Shown piece by piece: positions 8,131 through 16,037 of a stretch of 64,000 nucleotides of DNA; position 1 is the stretch's first letter, and every line of letters begins with the position of its first letter. Where the stretch lies: assembly GCA_036156195.1 (NCBI GenBank), contig JAYZUZ010000004.1, positions 124,001 to 188,000 of the forward strand, in the 5' to 3' direction. The notes beneath the pieces are model-generated. The model was not told the origin of the DNA, did no database searches, and saw only the letters and a program-made list of their open reading frames with translations. Made by a program: the position numbers and the translations under genes. Source of the stretch: Abyssibacter sp036156195. Lineage in GTDB: Bacteria; Pseudomonadota; Gammaproteobacteria; Nevskiales; OUC007.

Positions 8131-8622
8131 ATGCGATATTATGTGTCGGCTTGTACATGGCGATTCCCATTGAACGAACATTCGCCTTACGGTTCGAGAA
8201 TCAAACGCGAACGTGAGCGCTTGGGCCTCACGCAGAAGCAACTCGCAACTCTTACGGGTATGTCGCTGCCCAGCGTCGTCAACTATGAGTCGGGGCGTCG
8301 TGTGCCTTCACTAAGCTTCGTGGACTTTTTCTGCGAAGCCGGGGCCAGCATGAGTGCATTGCTTGTGCGAGCGCGCAGCGCCGTGCTTCCAAGGCCAGAA
8401 GCAAGTGAACGCGTGGAAATTGTTAAAGGCTTTTTGGACGAAGTGGAGCGGTCGATTGAAAGGCGATTGCCGAACGGTATGTGGGCAGAACTATTCGGAA
8501 CGCTCTACAGGCTTGTTTCGCAGCACAACCTCGATGCTGACCAGTTGCGTGGCAACGACGATGCTCAGGATATGGTGCGGCTCGTGACGCGAGCGGCGCT
8601 CACATACGATAACGATGCCTAG
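8131..8622 (+). CDS. XRE-family transcriptional regulator
   Basis: I place the start at ATG 8131, which gives 163 aa; a TTG at 8170 would begin right at the conserved part and cannot be excluded. A clear Cro/C1 helix-turn-helix spans about residues 18-65: SRIKRERERLGLTQKQLATLTGMS, then SVVNYESGRRVPS and FVDFFCEAG. The rest (about 70-163) is helical with no motif I recognise. It is divergent from the gp16-type gene, sharing a 70-bp operator region, and is followed by a small membrane protein gene whose ribosome site lies just after its stop. It probably acts as a repressor of the mobile or prophage-like region; this is inference. Confidence 0.8.
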   Translation: MRYYVSACTWRFPLNEHSPYGSRIKRERERLGLTQKQLATLTGMSLPSVVNYESGRRVPSLSFVDFFCEAGASMSALLVRARSAVLPRPEASERVEIVKGFLDEVERSIERRLPNGMWAELFGTLYRLVSQHNLDADQLRGNDDAQDMVRLVTRAALTYDNDA

Positions 8623-8638
8623 CGACACGGAGGACTCT

Positions 8639-8926
8639 ATGAGTAAATCGGCAGATGCCGCTCCGCGGCAAACAGTTAGCTTTGTAACTCACCACTTGGT
8701 TCCCAGGTCAATCATTGCCTTTGTTGGGTTGTCGATTGCCAGCGCGTTGGCTTTTCCCATCGTTAGTCTTTTGGAGGTCGGCGGCCTATTGGCTTCTGGT
8801 TTCATGGCTGTGCTGATAATCATTTGCGCTGTAGTGCTGATGGCAACCAGGATGATCAACGTGCGTATTGCTTCAGCAGTCGTCGCGGGCAGCGAAAAGG
8901 CGATGGTGATCGTGTTCACAAGTTGA
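8639..8926 (+). CDS. small membrane protein of unknown function
   Basis: An upstream ATG at 8615 exists, but a GGAGG ribosome site at 8629-8633 points to the ATG at 8639, giving 95 aa. Two hydrophobic segments, about residues 24-46 and 49-72 (IIAFVGLSIASALAFPIVSL; LLASGFMAVLIIICAVVLMA), predict a two-pass inner-membrane protein with a short polar head. I recognise no family. It is cotranscribed with the XRE regulator, 16 bases after its stop. Small membrane partners of regulators occur in phage exclusion and toxin systems, but nothing in the sequence proves such a role. Confidence 0.65.
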   Translation: MSKSADAAPRQTVSFVTHHLVPRSIIAFVGLSIASALAFPIVSLLEVGGLLASGFMAVLIIICAVVLMATRMINVRIASAVVAGSEKAMVIVFTS

Positions 8927-9118
8927 CGCGAGCCGCCTTGGCGTAACAAAGTTGATGCCACCATTGCGTCGGGTCGATATCGGGCCTTGATTGCTGGTCA
9001 TGCCGACGGCAGTGGCGATTCAATCCTCCAATGGCCAACGCTTGGTGATCGAGACCAGCTCCACTGTCTCAAAGTAGTCGAATACGGATGCTGCCCATAG
9101 CAATGATTGCATCGGGGA

Positions 9119-10003
9119 TTACATCTGATGGCAATTGGTTGAGATGGCCTGCCTTGCTGCGTTACTGACCGCATTCGGTTGCTCCATGGGCAGGAAATGG
9201 GTCGTTCCGGAGAGGGCACGCACCTCAGCCATCGGAAGCACGGTGCGTAGGCGTTGGCGTGCCCGGTGCGAGAAGGTTGATGCGCGATCAGCAGCCAACA
9301 CGATCACCGGGCACTGCAGCCGACGGATGCCGGGCCAGGGATTATGTTCGGTATGGGCAAAGGTGGTGCTCTCCCATTCGGGCGGGCAGGCCAGGCGAAC
9401 ACGGTCCCCACTCTGCACGAGGCCATGCTGGACGTAGGCTTCAAGCCAGGCTTCGGGCCAGGTCTTGAAGCCGCCGCGGCCACGGAAATTGTCAAGGGCT
9501 GCGGCATGCGAGTCGAACTCCCGGCGCCGGCGTGCGGCACCGGCTGCCAGCGCAAACCGGTCGGACCGGCGCAGCAGTTTGGCCAGCCACAACTGCCAGC
9601 CCTGCCAGCGATCCAGAATTACGGGTTCCGCCAGAATCAGGCCCCGCACCATCTCCGGCCGCCGGGCCGCGGCCATGATGCTGGTGGTGGCGCCGATGGA
9701 ATGGCCGGCCAGCCAAACCGGCTCATCCAGGCTCTGCAGCCAGGCGGTGAGGTCCTGGTAGTAGGTTTCCCAGCCGCGGAATGTCGCCATGTCCGCCGCC
9801 CCGGCGCTGGCGCCGTGGCCGCGCATGTCCCAGGCCAGCACGTTGCAATCGCGCGCCAACTCGTCGAGCAGCGGTTGATACAGGCGGCCATGGAAGCCCG
9901 TCGCATGCGCCCAGTGCAGGGTGGGACGCCCTGGCGTATGCGGCCAGCGCCACAGGGCGATGTCCTGGCCGTCTGGGGTGGTGAATCCGTCGCGCTCGAT
10001 CAC
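9119..10003 (-). CDS. alpha/beta-fold hydrolase
   Basis: This ~294-aa protein is taken from GTG 10003, 10 bases after the acyl-CoA dehydrogenase stop; an open frame extends into that gene but the conserved region starts at IERDGFTTPDGQDIALW. It shows the oxyanion HATGFHG loop, a WDMRGHG strand and the nucleophile elbow GHSIGA, typical of serine alpha/beta hydrolases (esterases, lactonases, thioesterases). The C-terminal GTTHFLPME supplies the histidine. It is last in a five-gene minus-strand operon with acyl-CoA dehydrogenase and thioesterases, so an ester or thioester step in fatty-acid-like catabolism is likely. The exact substrate cannot be read from sequence. Confidence 0.8.
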   Translation of the reverse strand: MIERDGFTTPDGQDIALWRWPHTPGRPTLHWAHATGFHGRLYQPLLDELARDCNVLAWDMRGHGASAGAADMATFRGWETYYQDLTAWLQSLDEPVWLAGHSIGATTSIMAAARRPEMVRGLILAEPVILDRWQGWQLWLAKLLRRSDRFALAAGAARRRREFDSHAAALDNFRGRGGFKTWPEAWLEAYVQHGLVQSGDRVRLACPPEWESTTFAHTEHNPWPGIRRLQCPVIVLAADRASTFSHRARQRLRTVLPMAEVRALSGTTHFLPMEQPNAVSNAARQAISTNCHQM

Positions 10004-10013
10004 GCGGGGCGTC

Positions 10014-11198
10014 TCAGTAGGATTTGGGCAGGCCGAGGACATGTTCGCCGATGTAGTTGAGCAGCATTTCGTTGTTGATGGGCGCAATCTCCATCAGCCG
10101 GGCGGAGGGCCATAGCGTGATGATGTCGTAGTCCCGGTCGAACCCGTAGCCGCCGTGGGTTTGCAGCGCGGCCTCGACGGCCTTGACCGCGGCGCGCGAG
10201 CCCAGCAATTTGGCCATGTTGGCGTGGGCGCCGGCATTGCCGCCCGCATCGAAGGTCGCGGCGGCCTGAATCATCATCAGCCGCGCGGCTTCAAGTTCGG
10301 CCTTGGCCTCGGCCAGGCGATGCTGCAGGGCCTGGTAGCTGCCGATGGGTACGCCGAAGGGTTTGCGCTCGTTGGCGTAGGCCACGGCCTTTTTCAGCGC
10401 GTAGTTGCCCAGGCCCACGGACATGGCGGTCACCAGCAGGCGTTCCGAGTTCAGGGCCTCGAACATGCCGGCCAGGCCCTGTCCCGGCTGGCCGATCAGG
10501 CGGTCCGCTTCAAGTTTGACCTCATCGAAAAACACCAGGTACTGACGCTCCGGCCAGCCGACGTCGATATTCAGGGGCTGCAGTTCCACGCCGGGCGCGT
10601 CGGTATCCACCACGAACAGTGACATGCCCTCGGTGCGGCGCTCGACCTCGCCCGCCTTTTGCGTGCGGGCGACCACCAGCATGCGGTCGGCGTCCGCCGC
10701 GCCGGAGATAAACACCTTGCGGCCGGTCAGCCGGTAGCCGTCGCCATCCTGTGCCGCCAGCGAGGACATCGCGAAACTGTTGGTGCCGGCATCCGGCTCG
10801 GTAATGGCGAAGCACAGTTTTTCCGCGCCGCTGATGGTCGGTTTGACGAAGCGCTCGATCTGCGAGGGCGTGCCCTGGCGGATGATGGGCACACGCGCGA
10901 AGCCGGTCAGGAGCAGCATGGGCAGCACCAGTCCGGCCTCGGCCAGGGTTTCCATCAGTGCAACGAGTTCCACCTGGCCGCCGCCGCTGCCGCCCAGTTC
11001 CTCGGGGATGGTGATGCCAAGCAGGCCGTATTCGCCCAGCGCTTCCCAGGCTTCCTGCGGGAAGCGGTGGTTATCGATGCACTCGCGCATGTATGCCCGG
11101 CTAAAGCCCTCGCTCACGCTGCGGGTGGCCTCGCGGACGTCACGCATGCGCTGGGCCACGCTGGCCTGAGCGAATTCAATTTCGGCTGCTGCACTCAT
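10014..11198 (-). CDS. acyl-CoA dehydrogenase
   Basis: This 394-aa protein is a full-length member of the FAD-dependent acyl-CoA dehydrogenase family. Visible signatures are the N-terminal helical domain (PQEAWEALGEYGLLGITIPEE), the FAITEPDAGTNS substrate/FAD segment at about 133-144, and the C-terminal ERKPFGVPIGSYQALQHRLAE and QTHGGYGFDRDYDIITLWPSAR blocks. It would introduce the alpha-beta double bond into an acyl-CoA, passing electrons to ETF. It lies 85 bases after a thioesterase gene and 10 bases before the hydrolase gene. In this island it may act on acyl-CoAs made from CYP153-oxidised hydrocarbons; that link is inference. The usual catalytic Glu position was not checked by alignment. 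Confidence 0.9.
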   Translation of the reverse strand: MSAAAEIEFAQASVAQRMRDVREATRSVSEGFSRAYMRECIDNHRFPQEAWEALGEYGLLGITIPEELGGSGGGQVELVALMETLAEAGLVLPMLLLTGFARVPIIRQGTPSQIERFVKPTISGAEKLCFAITEPDAGTNSFAMSSLAAQDGDGYRLTGRKVFISGAADADRMLVVARTQKAGEVERRTEGMSLFVVDTDAPGVELQPLNIDVGWPERQYLVFFDEVKLEADRLIGQPGQGLAGMFEALNSERLLVTAMSVGLGNYALKKAVAYANERKPFGVPIGSYQALQHRLAEAKAELEAARLMMIQAAATFDAGGNAGAHANMAKLLGSRAAVKAVEAALQTHGGYGFDRDYDIITLWPSARLMEIAPINNEMLLNYIGEHVLGLPKSY

Positions 11199-11283
11199 TG
11201 TCTATTTTCCTCGTGTCATCGTTCTGGTGCGGCCATGTCGCGTTGACCGTCGCTGGCCAGCACCAGCGTGTTTTCATCAAGTG

Positions 11284-11775
11284 TCATTGGTCTTCCCTGG
11301 TTTTACCCCTGGGTGCGCTCTCGAACAGCAGTTGCACCCGCCCATGGGCGACAGGTGAGTGCGCTCGATGCTGCCAGCAGGTAACGTGGACCAACGTTGT
11401 GCGCCGTCCCTGGCGGACGATTTCGGCGGCGGCGTAGGTGGATCGCGCCCGCGCGGAACGCAGGTAGTCCACGTTGCAATCGAGGATGTGCGGGCTGCGA
11501 GTCTGTGCGTCGCGACTTTGCGCGGCGACGCGCGCCGTGATCTCGATCAACCCACCGATCACGCCGCCATGCAGGGCCGGCAGCATGATGTTGCCGATCA
11601 ACGCATCGCGATAAGGCAAATGGACTTCAATGGCGGTGTCGTTCCGCTGGACTTCGAGCCCAAGGTGCCGCGCGTAAGGAATGCGCTCCAGCAAGCTCTG
11701 CCAAGTGGCCCGGGTATCGCCGTGTACATCTTGGGCGGGCATCCTTGATGACACTGGGCCGACTGCCTCGCTCAT
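11284..11775 (-). CDS. PaaI-type hotdog thioesterase (copy 1)
   Basis: The protein is 163 aa with an ATG at 11775 overlapping the stop of the preceding thioesterase gene (ATGA). The hotdog-fold core contains PALHGGVIGGLIEITA at about 66-81, the HGG signature of PaaI/4HBT acyl-CoA thioesterases, followed by the VDYLRSARARSTYAAAEIVRQGRRTTLVHV strands. It would hydrolyse an acyl-CoA to free acid and CoA. Two adjacent, diverged PaaI genes in one operon suggest a heteromer or two chain-length specificities. The gene is second to last before the acyl-CoA dehydrogenase and shares its likely AraC-controlled promoter at 13016-13081. Confidence 0.8.
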   Translation of the reverse strand: MSEAVGPVSSRMPAQDVHGDTRATWQSLLERIPYARHLGLEVQRNDTAIEVHLPYRDALIGNIMLPALHGGVIGGLIEITARVAAQSRDAQTRSPHILDCNVDYLRSARARSTYAAAEIVRQGRRTTLVHVTCWQHRAHSPVAHGRVQLLFESAPRGKTREDQ

Positions 11776-12257
11776 GCCGCATTGCCCTGCGAAGCCTTCG
11801 ACTCGAAATGCCTGCCTTGGGTAGCGCGCATGAAGGTGGCATTACCGATAGCCACCGGCTCATCCAGTCCCTCGGAAAATACCTGGCAGCGAACGAACGC
11901 AACGTCATCGGACCAGTGATGACAGCGGGCAGAGGCCATCAGGGCACGTTCCCTACCCGCCGGCCGGAGGTAATCCATGCGCAGATCCAGCGTGGCTATG
12001 GGTTTCAACTCCTGTATCGCGGCGAATACCGCCAACCCGCAGGCCGAGTCCACCAGTGAAAACAGTACGCTGGAACAGAGCTCGTCGGCTGCATCGTCGG
12101 CGTGCAAATCAGGCCCCGGCACCAGTCGCATGCGGACTTGATCTGCCTCCATCGTCAGCACCTGCATCCCGAGATCGCGGCTGTGGGGCACCTGCTCGCC
12201 AAACTGCCGCGCCACAGCGACAGGATCATGGCCCGCCACGCCGTCTGTCCCGGCCAT
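11772..12257 (-). CDS. PaaI-type hotdog thioesterase (copy 2, diverged)
   Basis: I take the ATG at 12257, whose A is also the last base of the transglutaminase stop (TGATG), giving 161 aa; the longer open frame upstream is out-of-frame sequence of that gene. The hotdog strands LRMDYLRPAGRERALMASARCHHWSDDVAFVRCQVF are clear. The usual HGG helix is replaced by ADELCSSVLFSLVDSACGLAVFAA, so the catalytic loop has diverged from copy 1. This may mean a structural partner or a different mechanism. It overlaps the next gene by 4 bases. Confidence 0.7.
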   Translation of the reverse strand: MAGTDGVAGHDPVAVARQFGEQVPHSRDLGMQVLTMEADQVRMRLVPGPDLHADDAADELCSSVLFSLVDSACGLAVFAAIQELKPIATLDLRMDYLRPAGRERALMASARCHHWSDDVAFVRCQVFSEGLDEPVAIGNATFMRATQGRHFESKASQGNAA

Positions 12258-12955
12258 CAGCCCTGAGCCCTGTCCTGTTCCATCTCTGCTGCCATGTCGC
12301 CGCTCAGTGCATCGGGCGCAGCTAGCAAACGCGGGTAATGTTTTTGATAAGCAGCCGCCAGTTCGGCGTAGGGAAGATCGTCGCGCGAGCCGTGATCGGT
12401 CAGATACTGCATGTGGCGGCGCCCGGCGGTGTCGAACTCGTGCATCAGCGCATGCTCGCGGCCATCGAATTCCAGTGCCTTGACGCCAAAGCGTTCGCAC
12501 AGTCCGATGTTGAACGCCGGGGTGGCCTTGATCCAGCAGCCGCCCAGCCACAACTCGGTATAGCCGTGATAATAGAAAATGTCTGTCTGCATCAATGCCA
12601 GCAGGCGTTGGCTGGCCAAGTGGTTTTTCACATCCGCAAAGCCGATGCGAGCGGGTATGCCCGCAGCCCGGGCGCAGGCCGCCAGCAACACAGCCTTGGG
12701 TACGCAATAGCCGCGGCCAGCAGCCAGCGTTGTGCTGGCGCGCAACCTGTCAGGCTCCAGCGAGAATGCGTAGGGGTCGTAGCGGATTTCGTCCCGGATC
12801 GCATAGTAAAGGCGGATGGCGCGCTGCCGGTCATTGCCTTCCCCGGCGCGGTTGCTGGCGAAGTCCTGAATGTCGGGGTGCTCGCTATCAACAAAATCGC
12901 CGGGTGCCAGGTACTCGCGGGTGTCTGCATTCATGTAAATGTTCTTTTGCTTCAT
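12257..12955 (-). CDS. transglutaminase-like cysteine protein
   Basis: The frame opens as far as 13165, but the predicted promoter -10 at 13016-13021 lies inside that extension, so I use ATG 12955 (232 aa); ATG 12934 is also possible. The core has a Cys helix, GRGYCVPKAVLLAACARAAGIPARIGFADV, and a His strand, YYHGYTELWLGGCWIKATPAFN. The third triad position, normally Asp in a V-D-P-T context, reads A-T-P here, so the classical Cys-His-Asp triad looks incomplete. The LCERFGVKALEFDGREHALMHEFD tail is characteristic of a bacterial subfamily. It is first in the operon with two thioesterases, an acyl-CoA dehydrogenase and a hydrolase. Its reaction is unknown to me. Confidence 0.7.
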   Translation of the reverse strand: MKQKNIYMNADTREYLAPGDFVDSEHPDIQDFASNRAGEGNDRQRAIRLYYAIRDEIRYDPYAFSLEPDRLRASTTLAAGRGYCVPKAVLLAACARAAGIPARIGFADVKNHLASQRLLALMQTDIFYYHGYTELWLGGCWIKATPAFNIGLCERFGVKALEFDGREHALMHEFDTAGRRHMQYLTDHGSRDDLPYAELAAAYQKHYPRLLAAPDALSGDMAAEMEQDRAQG

Positions 12956-13015
12956 AGCGTCGGCACCCGCGACCGGGCGGAGGCGACCGCCGAAAAATGC
13001 CATTCCAAAGCCGTC

Positions 13016-13081
13016 ACAGTAGGTGGGCGGCGCGAAGCCGGCGAGGACATTTATTGACAACACGGGGGCATTTGAAGACAC
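13016..13081 (-). promoter_or_regulatory. AraC-type operator and promoter of the acyl-CoA operon
   Basis: Read on the minus strand, two direct half-sites of the form TGTC-N3-AAATG-N-CC lie 21 bp apart in 13043-13081, followed 21 bases later by a TACTGT -10 (13021-13016). The -35 region is poor, which fits an activator-dependent promoter. Thirty-six of 39 bases match the block upstream of the ferredoxin gene (14173-14211) in inverted orientation. It lies just downstream of the araC-type gene stop. Confidence 0.7.
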
Positions 13082-13106
13082 ATCCCTCGTTTTGAGGGGG
13101 CGGTGA

Positions 13107-14150
13107 CTAGCCTGAATTTCGTCGATACTGTTCGGGCGGAACAGCGAACCAGCGCTTGAAGGCACGCCTGAAACTTGCGGTGTCGTGGTAGTTCATCAGC
13201 GCCGCAATGGCTTCGACGGACATTGGGCTGTCGCGCAGATAGTCTGCTGCCTGGCGGGACAGAATCTCCTCGCGAATTTTTCGAAAGCCGCTGTTTTCCT
13301 GTTTGAGCTTGCGCGCAAGGGTGCGTTTGCTCATGAACAGGGCGGCTGCGGCTTCTTCTTCACTGAGCGTGCCTGGTGGATAAGACAGCATCATTTTCTT
13401 GAGCCGGGTCTGGTAGTCCGGTTCACGGCTCTGCAGACGAGCGAGCATGGACTCGCACTGCTGCAAGGCCAGCCCGTAGTTTTCACTGTTGGCAGAGACG
13501 TTCGGCATCCTGCACAACGCCATGGGAAATCTTAGCTTCAACTGATCGCAGCCAAAGTAAATGCGGCCGGGCAAATACGCCGGGTAGTTGGCTCGGTAAG
13601 CCGGCGCCGGATGGACGAAATAGGCTTCGGCCTCATCCAAGGGCCGGCCGGCGATGAATTCGCCGGTTGCAAAAAATGCCTTAACCGCCGTATCCGCCAA
13701 GCAACGCGCAACGTCCTCATCCATCGGTACCTGGAAATCCAACAGGCACTCCATGTGATCTTCCGTCTGTTGCAAGCGCAAGTGGATGAAGCTGGCGCGC
13801 GTGGGCAAGAATTTATGAAACGCGTGTAGGGCGGTGAGCAAGTCAGGGCTGCTGCAAACGGCAAACCCCATCGCGCCGTGTGTGGCCGGTGTCAGGCGCT
13901 CACCCAGGCGCAAACCGAAGTCCGGCTGGCCGGACAGCGTCAGTGCGTTGCGCAGAATCTGAACCTGCTGGGTTGGCGTAAGCAGGCTGTCATCATTCAG
14001 GAATTGTTGAGTGCCAACGCTGGTGCCGTGCAACAGTTTAGGTAGTTGTCGTGCGGTCAGCCCCAGTTCACGGGCGATCAGCCGTGAGTAATTCGACGGG
14101 ATGTCGGCCTCGGAGTTTTGCAAGCCAGCCACTTGTCTGGTCATGTTCAT
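13107..14150 (-). CDS. AraC-family regulator 1 (Arabinose_bd-type sensor)
   Basis: This 347-aa protein starts at ATG 14150 with a GGGAG ribosome site. The N-terminal ~200 residues match the ligand domain of the OruR/ArgR-like AraC group (LGLRLGERLTPATHGAMGFAVCSSPDLLTAL). The C-terminus has two HTH units: LSEEEAAAALFMSKRTLARKLKQENSGFRKIREE and the AraC signature VEAIAALMNYHDTASFRRAFKRWFAVPPEQYRR. Almost identical operator/promoter blocks flank the gene on both sides, each pointing away from it, one toward the acyl-CoA operon and one toward the ferredoxin-CYP153 operon. The simplest reading is that it activates both in response to the hydrocarbon or a product; the binding itself is inference. 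Confidence 0.88.
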   Translation of the reverse strand: MNMTRQVAGLQNSEADIPSNYSRLIARELGLTARQLPKLLHGTSVGTQQFLNDDSLLTPTQQVQILRNALTLSGQPDFGLRLGERLTPATHGAMGFAVCSSPDLLTALHAFHKFLPTRASFIHLRLQQTEDHMECLLDFQVPMDEDVARCLADTAVKAFFATGEFIAGRPLDEAEAYFVHPAPAYRANYPAYLPGRIYFGCDQLKLRFPMALCRMPNVSANSENYGLALQQCESMLARLQSREPDYQTRLKKMMLSYPPGTLSEEEAAAALFMSKRTLARKLKQENSGFRKIREEILSRQAADYLRDSPMSVEAIAALMNYHDTASFRRAFKRWFAVPPEQYRRNSG

Positions 14151-14172
14151 AAGCTCCCATTGCTGACTTCGA

Positions 14173-14238
14173 GTGTCTTTAAATGCCCCCGTATTGTCAA
14201 CAAATGTCCTCCCTGGAGGGTGGGCATACAGTCACTAT
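14173..14238 (+). promoter_or_regulatory. AraC-type operator and promoter of the ferredoxin-CYP153 operon
   Basis: Half-sites TGTC-N3-AAATG-N-CC begin at 14174 and 14195 (21 bp apart, same helix face). A CACTAT -10 lies at 14233-14238, 21 bases after the second half-site, exactly the spacing found in the 13016-13081 copy. The ATG of ferredoxin 1 is about 30 bases further on. The second half-site sits against the weak -35, as in AraC class II activation. Confidence 0.7.
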
Positions 14239-14270
14239 GAGTTGCAGTTAAAAACGACAGGAAAAGTGCA

Positions 14271-14591
14271 ATGGGCAAAATGACCTTTGTTGAGCACGAC
14301 GACACCGAACATGTCGTGGAATTCAAAGCTGGCGCCTCACTGATGCAAATCGCTGTGGATCACATGATTCCCGGTATTGATGCGGACTGTGGGGGGGAAT
14401 GTGCCTGTGGCACCTGCCACGTCATCGTTGCCGACGCGTGGTACGACAAGACCGGCGCGCCGGGTGATGAGGAACAACAGATGCTGTCCATGACCCCGGA
14501 GTTGGCAAAAACCTCGCGTTTGAGCTGCCAGGTTCAAACCACCGAGGCGATGGATGGCATGAGCGTTCGTCTGCCCGAATTTCAGATGTAG
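14271..14591 (+). CDS. 2Fe-2S ferredoxin 1 (CYP153 electron donor)
   Basis: This is a 106-aa putidaredoxin/adrenodoxin-type ferredoxin. Cluster ligands are C40, C46 and C49 in the CGGECACGTC segment (C-x5-C-x2-C) and C86 in RLSCQV; C44 is an extra cysteine. It would carry electrons from the FAD reductase at 17801 to the P450 encoded 15 bases downstream. It is closely related to ferredoxin 2 at 28397 (same length, same ligand numbering, same PEFQM end), so the two arose by duplication. Expression is probably AraC-controlled from the upstream promoter. Confidence 0.92.
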   Translation: MGKMTFVEHDDTEHVVEFKAGASLMQIAVDHMIPGIDADCGGECACGTCHVIVADAWYDKTGAPGDEEQQMLSMTPELAKTSRLSCQVQTTEAMDGMSVRLPEFQM

Positions 14592-14606
14592 ATATTGGAG
14601 GACACC

Positions 14607-16019
14607 ATGTCAACAGAATTGCGGACAAGTGATGTAGTCCAGACCAAGCTGGTCAACGCCACATCCAGAGTGGTGCCGATGCACCTGCAGATCCGGACAC
14701 TCAAGATGCTGGTGCGGACGAAGAAGAAGATTGTCGGCCCGCGGCGTCCCCCCATTCACTTCGTGGAAGCGCCCATTCCCGATGTCAACACGTTGGCGCT
14801 CGAGGACATCGACACCAGCAACCCCTTCTTGTACCGGCAGGATCAGTGGGGCGCCTATTTCAAGCGGCTGCGTGACGAGGCACCGGTGCATTACCAGAAA
14901 GATAGCCCCTTTGGCCCGTTCTGGTCGATAACGCGCTACGAGGACATTCTGTTCGTGGACAAGCATCACGAGCTGTTTTCCTCCGAGCCGCTCATCGTGC
15001 TGGGCGACTTCCCGGAAGGGATGCCCGTGGAGATGTTCATTGCGATGGACCCGCCCAAGCACGATGTGCAGCGCCGTTCGGTCCAAGGTGTGGTGGCACC
15101 GCAGAATCTGAAGGAAATGGAGGGGCTCATCCGTCAGCGCACCGGTGAAGTGCTCGACAGTCTGCCGCTGCACGAGGCCTTCAATTGGGTGCCGACCGTA
15201 TCGAAGGAGTTGACGGGTCGCATGCTGGCCACGCTGCTGGATTTCCCTTACGACGAGCGTCACAAGCTGGTCGACTGGTCGGATCGTTTGGCCGGCACCA
15301 CAGCAGCGACCGGAGGCGAGTTCGACGATGAGGAGAACATGTTTGACGCCGCCGCTGACATGGCGTGGTCTTTTTCCCAGCTATGGCGCGACAAGGAGGC
15401 ACGACGTGCAGCCGGTGAAGCGCCCGGCTTTGATCTGATCAGCCTGTTGCAGAGCAGCGACGAGACCAAGGACATGATCAATCGTCCAATGGAGTTTATC
15501 GGCAATCTGGCGCTGCTTATCGTTGGTGGAAATGACACCACACGTAACTCAATGAGCGGCGGTGTGCTCGCACTGAATCAATTTCCCGAGGAATTCGCCA
15601 AGCTGAAGGTCAAGCCGGAGCTGATTCCCAACATGGTTTCGGAAATCATCCGCTGGCAGACCCCGCTGGCCAATATGCGCCGCGTTGCCACGCAAGATGT
15701 TGAACTGCGCGGCCAGACCATCAAGAAAGGTGATCGCGTATTGATGTGGTACGCCTCGGGCAACCGGGACGAACGCAAGTTCGACAATCCGGATGACTTG
15801 ATCATCGACCGCAAGGGTGCGCGCAACCATCTTTCGTTCGGCTATGGCATCCATCGCTGCATGGGCAACCGCTTGGCCGAATTGCAGTTGCGCATCCTGT
15901 GGGAAGAACTGCTCAATCGCTTCGACAGCATCGAAGTCGTTGGCGAACCCGAACGGGTGCAGTCGAATTTCGTGCGCGGCTATTCCAAGCTCATGGTCAA
16001 GCTGACGCCCAAAGCTTGA
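14607..16019 (+). CDS. cyp153: cytochrome P450, CYP153 family (copy 1)
   Basis: The ATG at 14607 follows a TGGAGG ribosome site and gives 470 aa. The protein reads as a CYP153A-type alkane terminal hydroxylase: FIAMDPPKHDVQRRSVQGVV, the I-helix segment IVGGNDTTRNSMSGG, the K-helix EIIRWQT and the heme loop FGYGIHRCMGNR with the thiolate cysteine. CYP153 enzymes are soluble three-component P450s that oxidise medium-chain alkanes or related terminal methyl groups to primary alcohols. Ferredoxin 1 lies just upstream, and a GMC alcohol dehydrogenase and ferredoxin reductase follow, a complete first-step set. Substrate length range cannot be judged from sequence alone. Confidence 0.93.
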   Translation: MSTELRTSDVVQTKLVNATSRVVPMHLQIRTLKMLVRTKKKIVGPRRPPIHFVEAPIPDVNTLALEDIDTSNPFLYRQDQWGAYFKRLRDEAPVHYQKDSPFGPFWSITRYEDILFVDKHHELFSSEPLIVLGDFPEGMPVEMFIAMDPPKHDVQRRSVQGVVAPQNLKEMEGLIRQRTGEVLDSLPLHEAFNWVPTVSKELTGRMLATLLDFPYDERHKLVDWSDRLAGTTAATGGEFDDEENMFDAAADMAWSFSQLWRDKEARRAAGEAPGFDLISLLQSSDETKDMINRPMEFIGNLALLIVGGNDTTRNSMSGGVLALNQFPEEFAKLKVKPELIPNMVSEIIRWQTPLANMRRVATQDVELRGQTIKKGDRVLMWYASGNRDERKFDNPDDLIIDRKGARNHLSFGYGIHRCMGNRLAELQLRILWEELLNRFDSIEVVGEPERVQSNFVRGYSKLMVKLTPKA

Positions 16020-16037
16020 GGCGCGGTTTCGACCAGT

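Noticed and set aside
12258..12707. Upstream extension of the second thioesterase frame
   Set aside because: The extension overlaps the transglutaminase-like gene in another frame; the hotdog domain starts after ATG 12257.
12956..13165. N-terminal extension of the transglutaminase-like gene
   Set aside because: It would include the conserved AraC operator and -10 box, which must lie upstream of the coding region.
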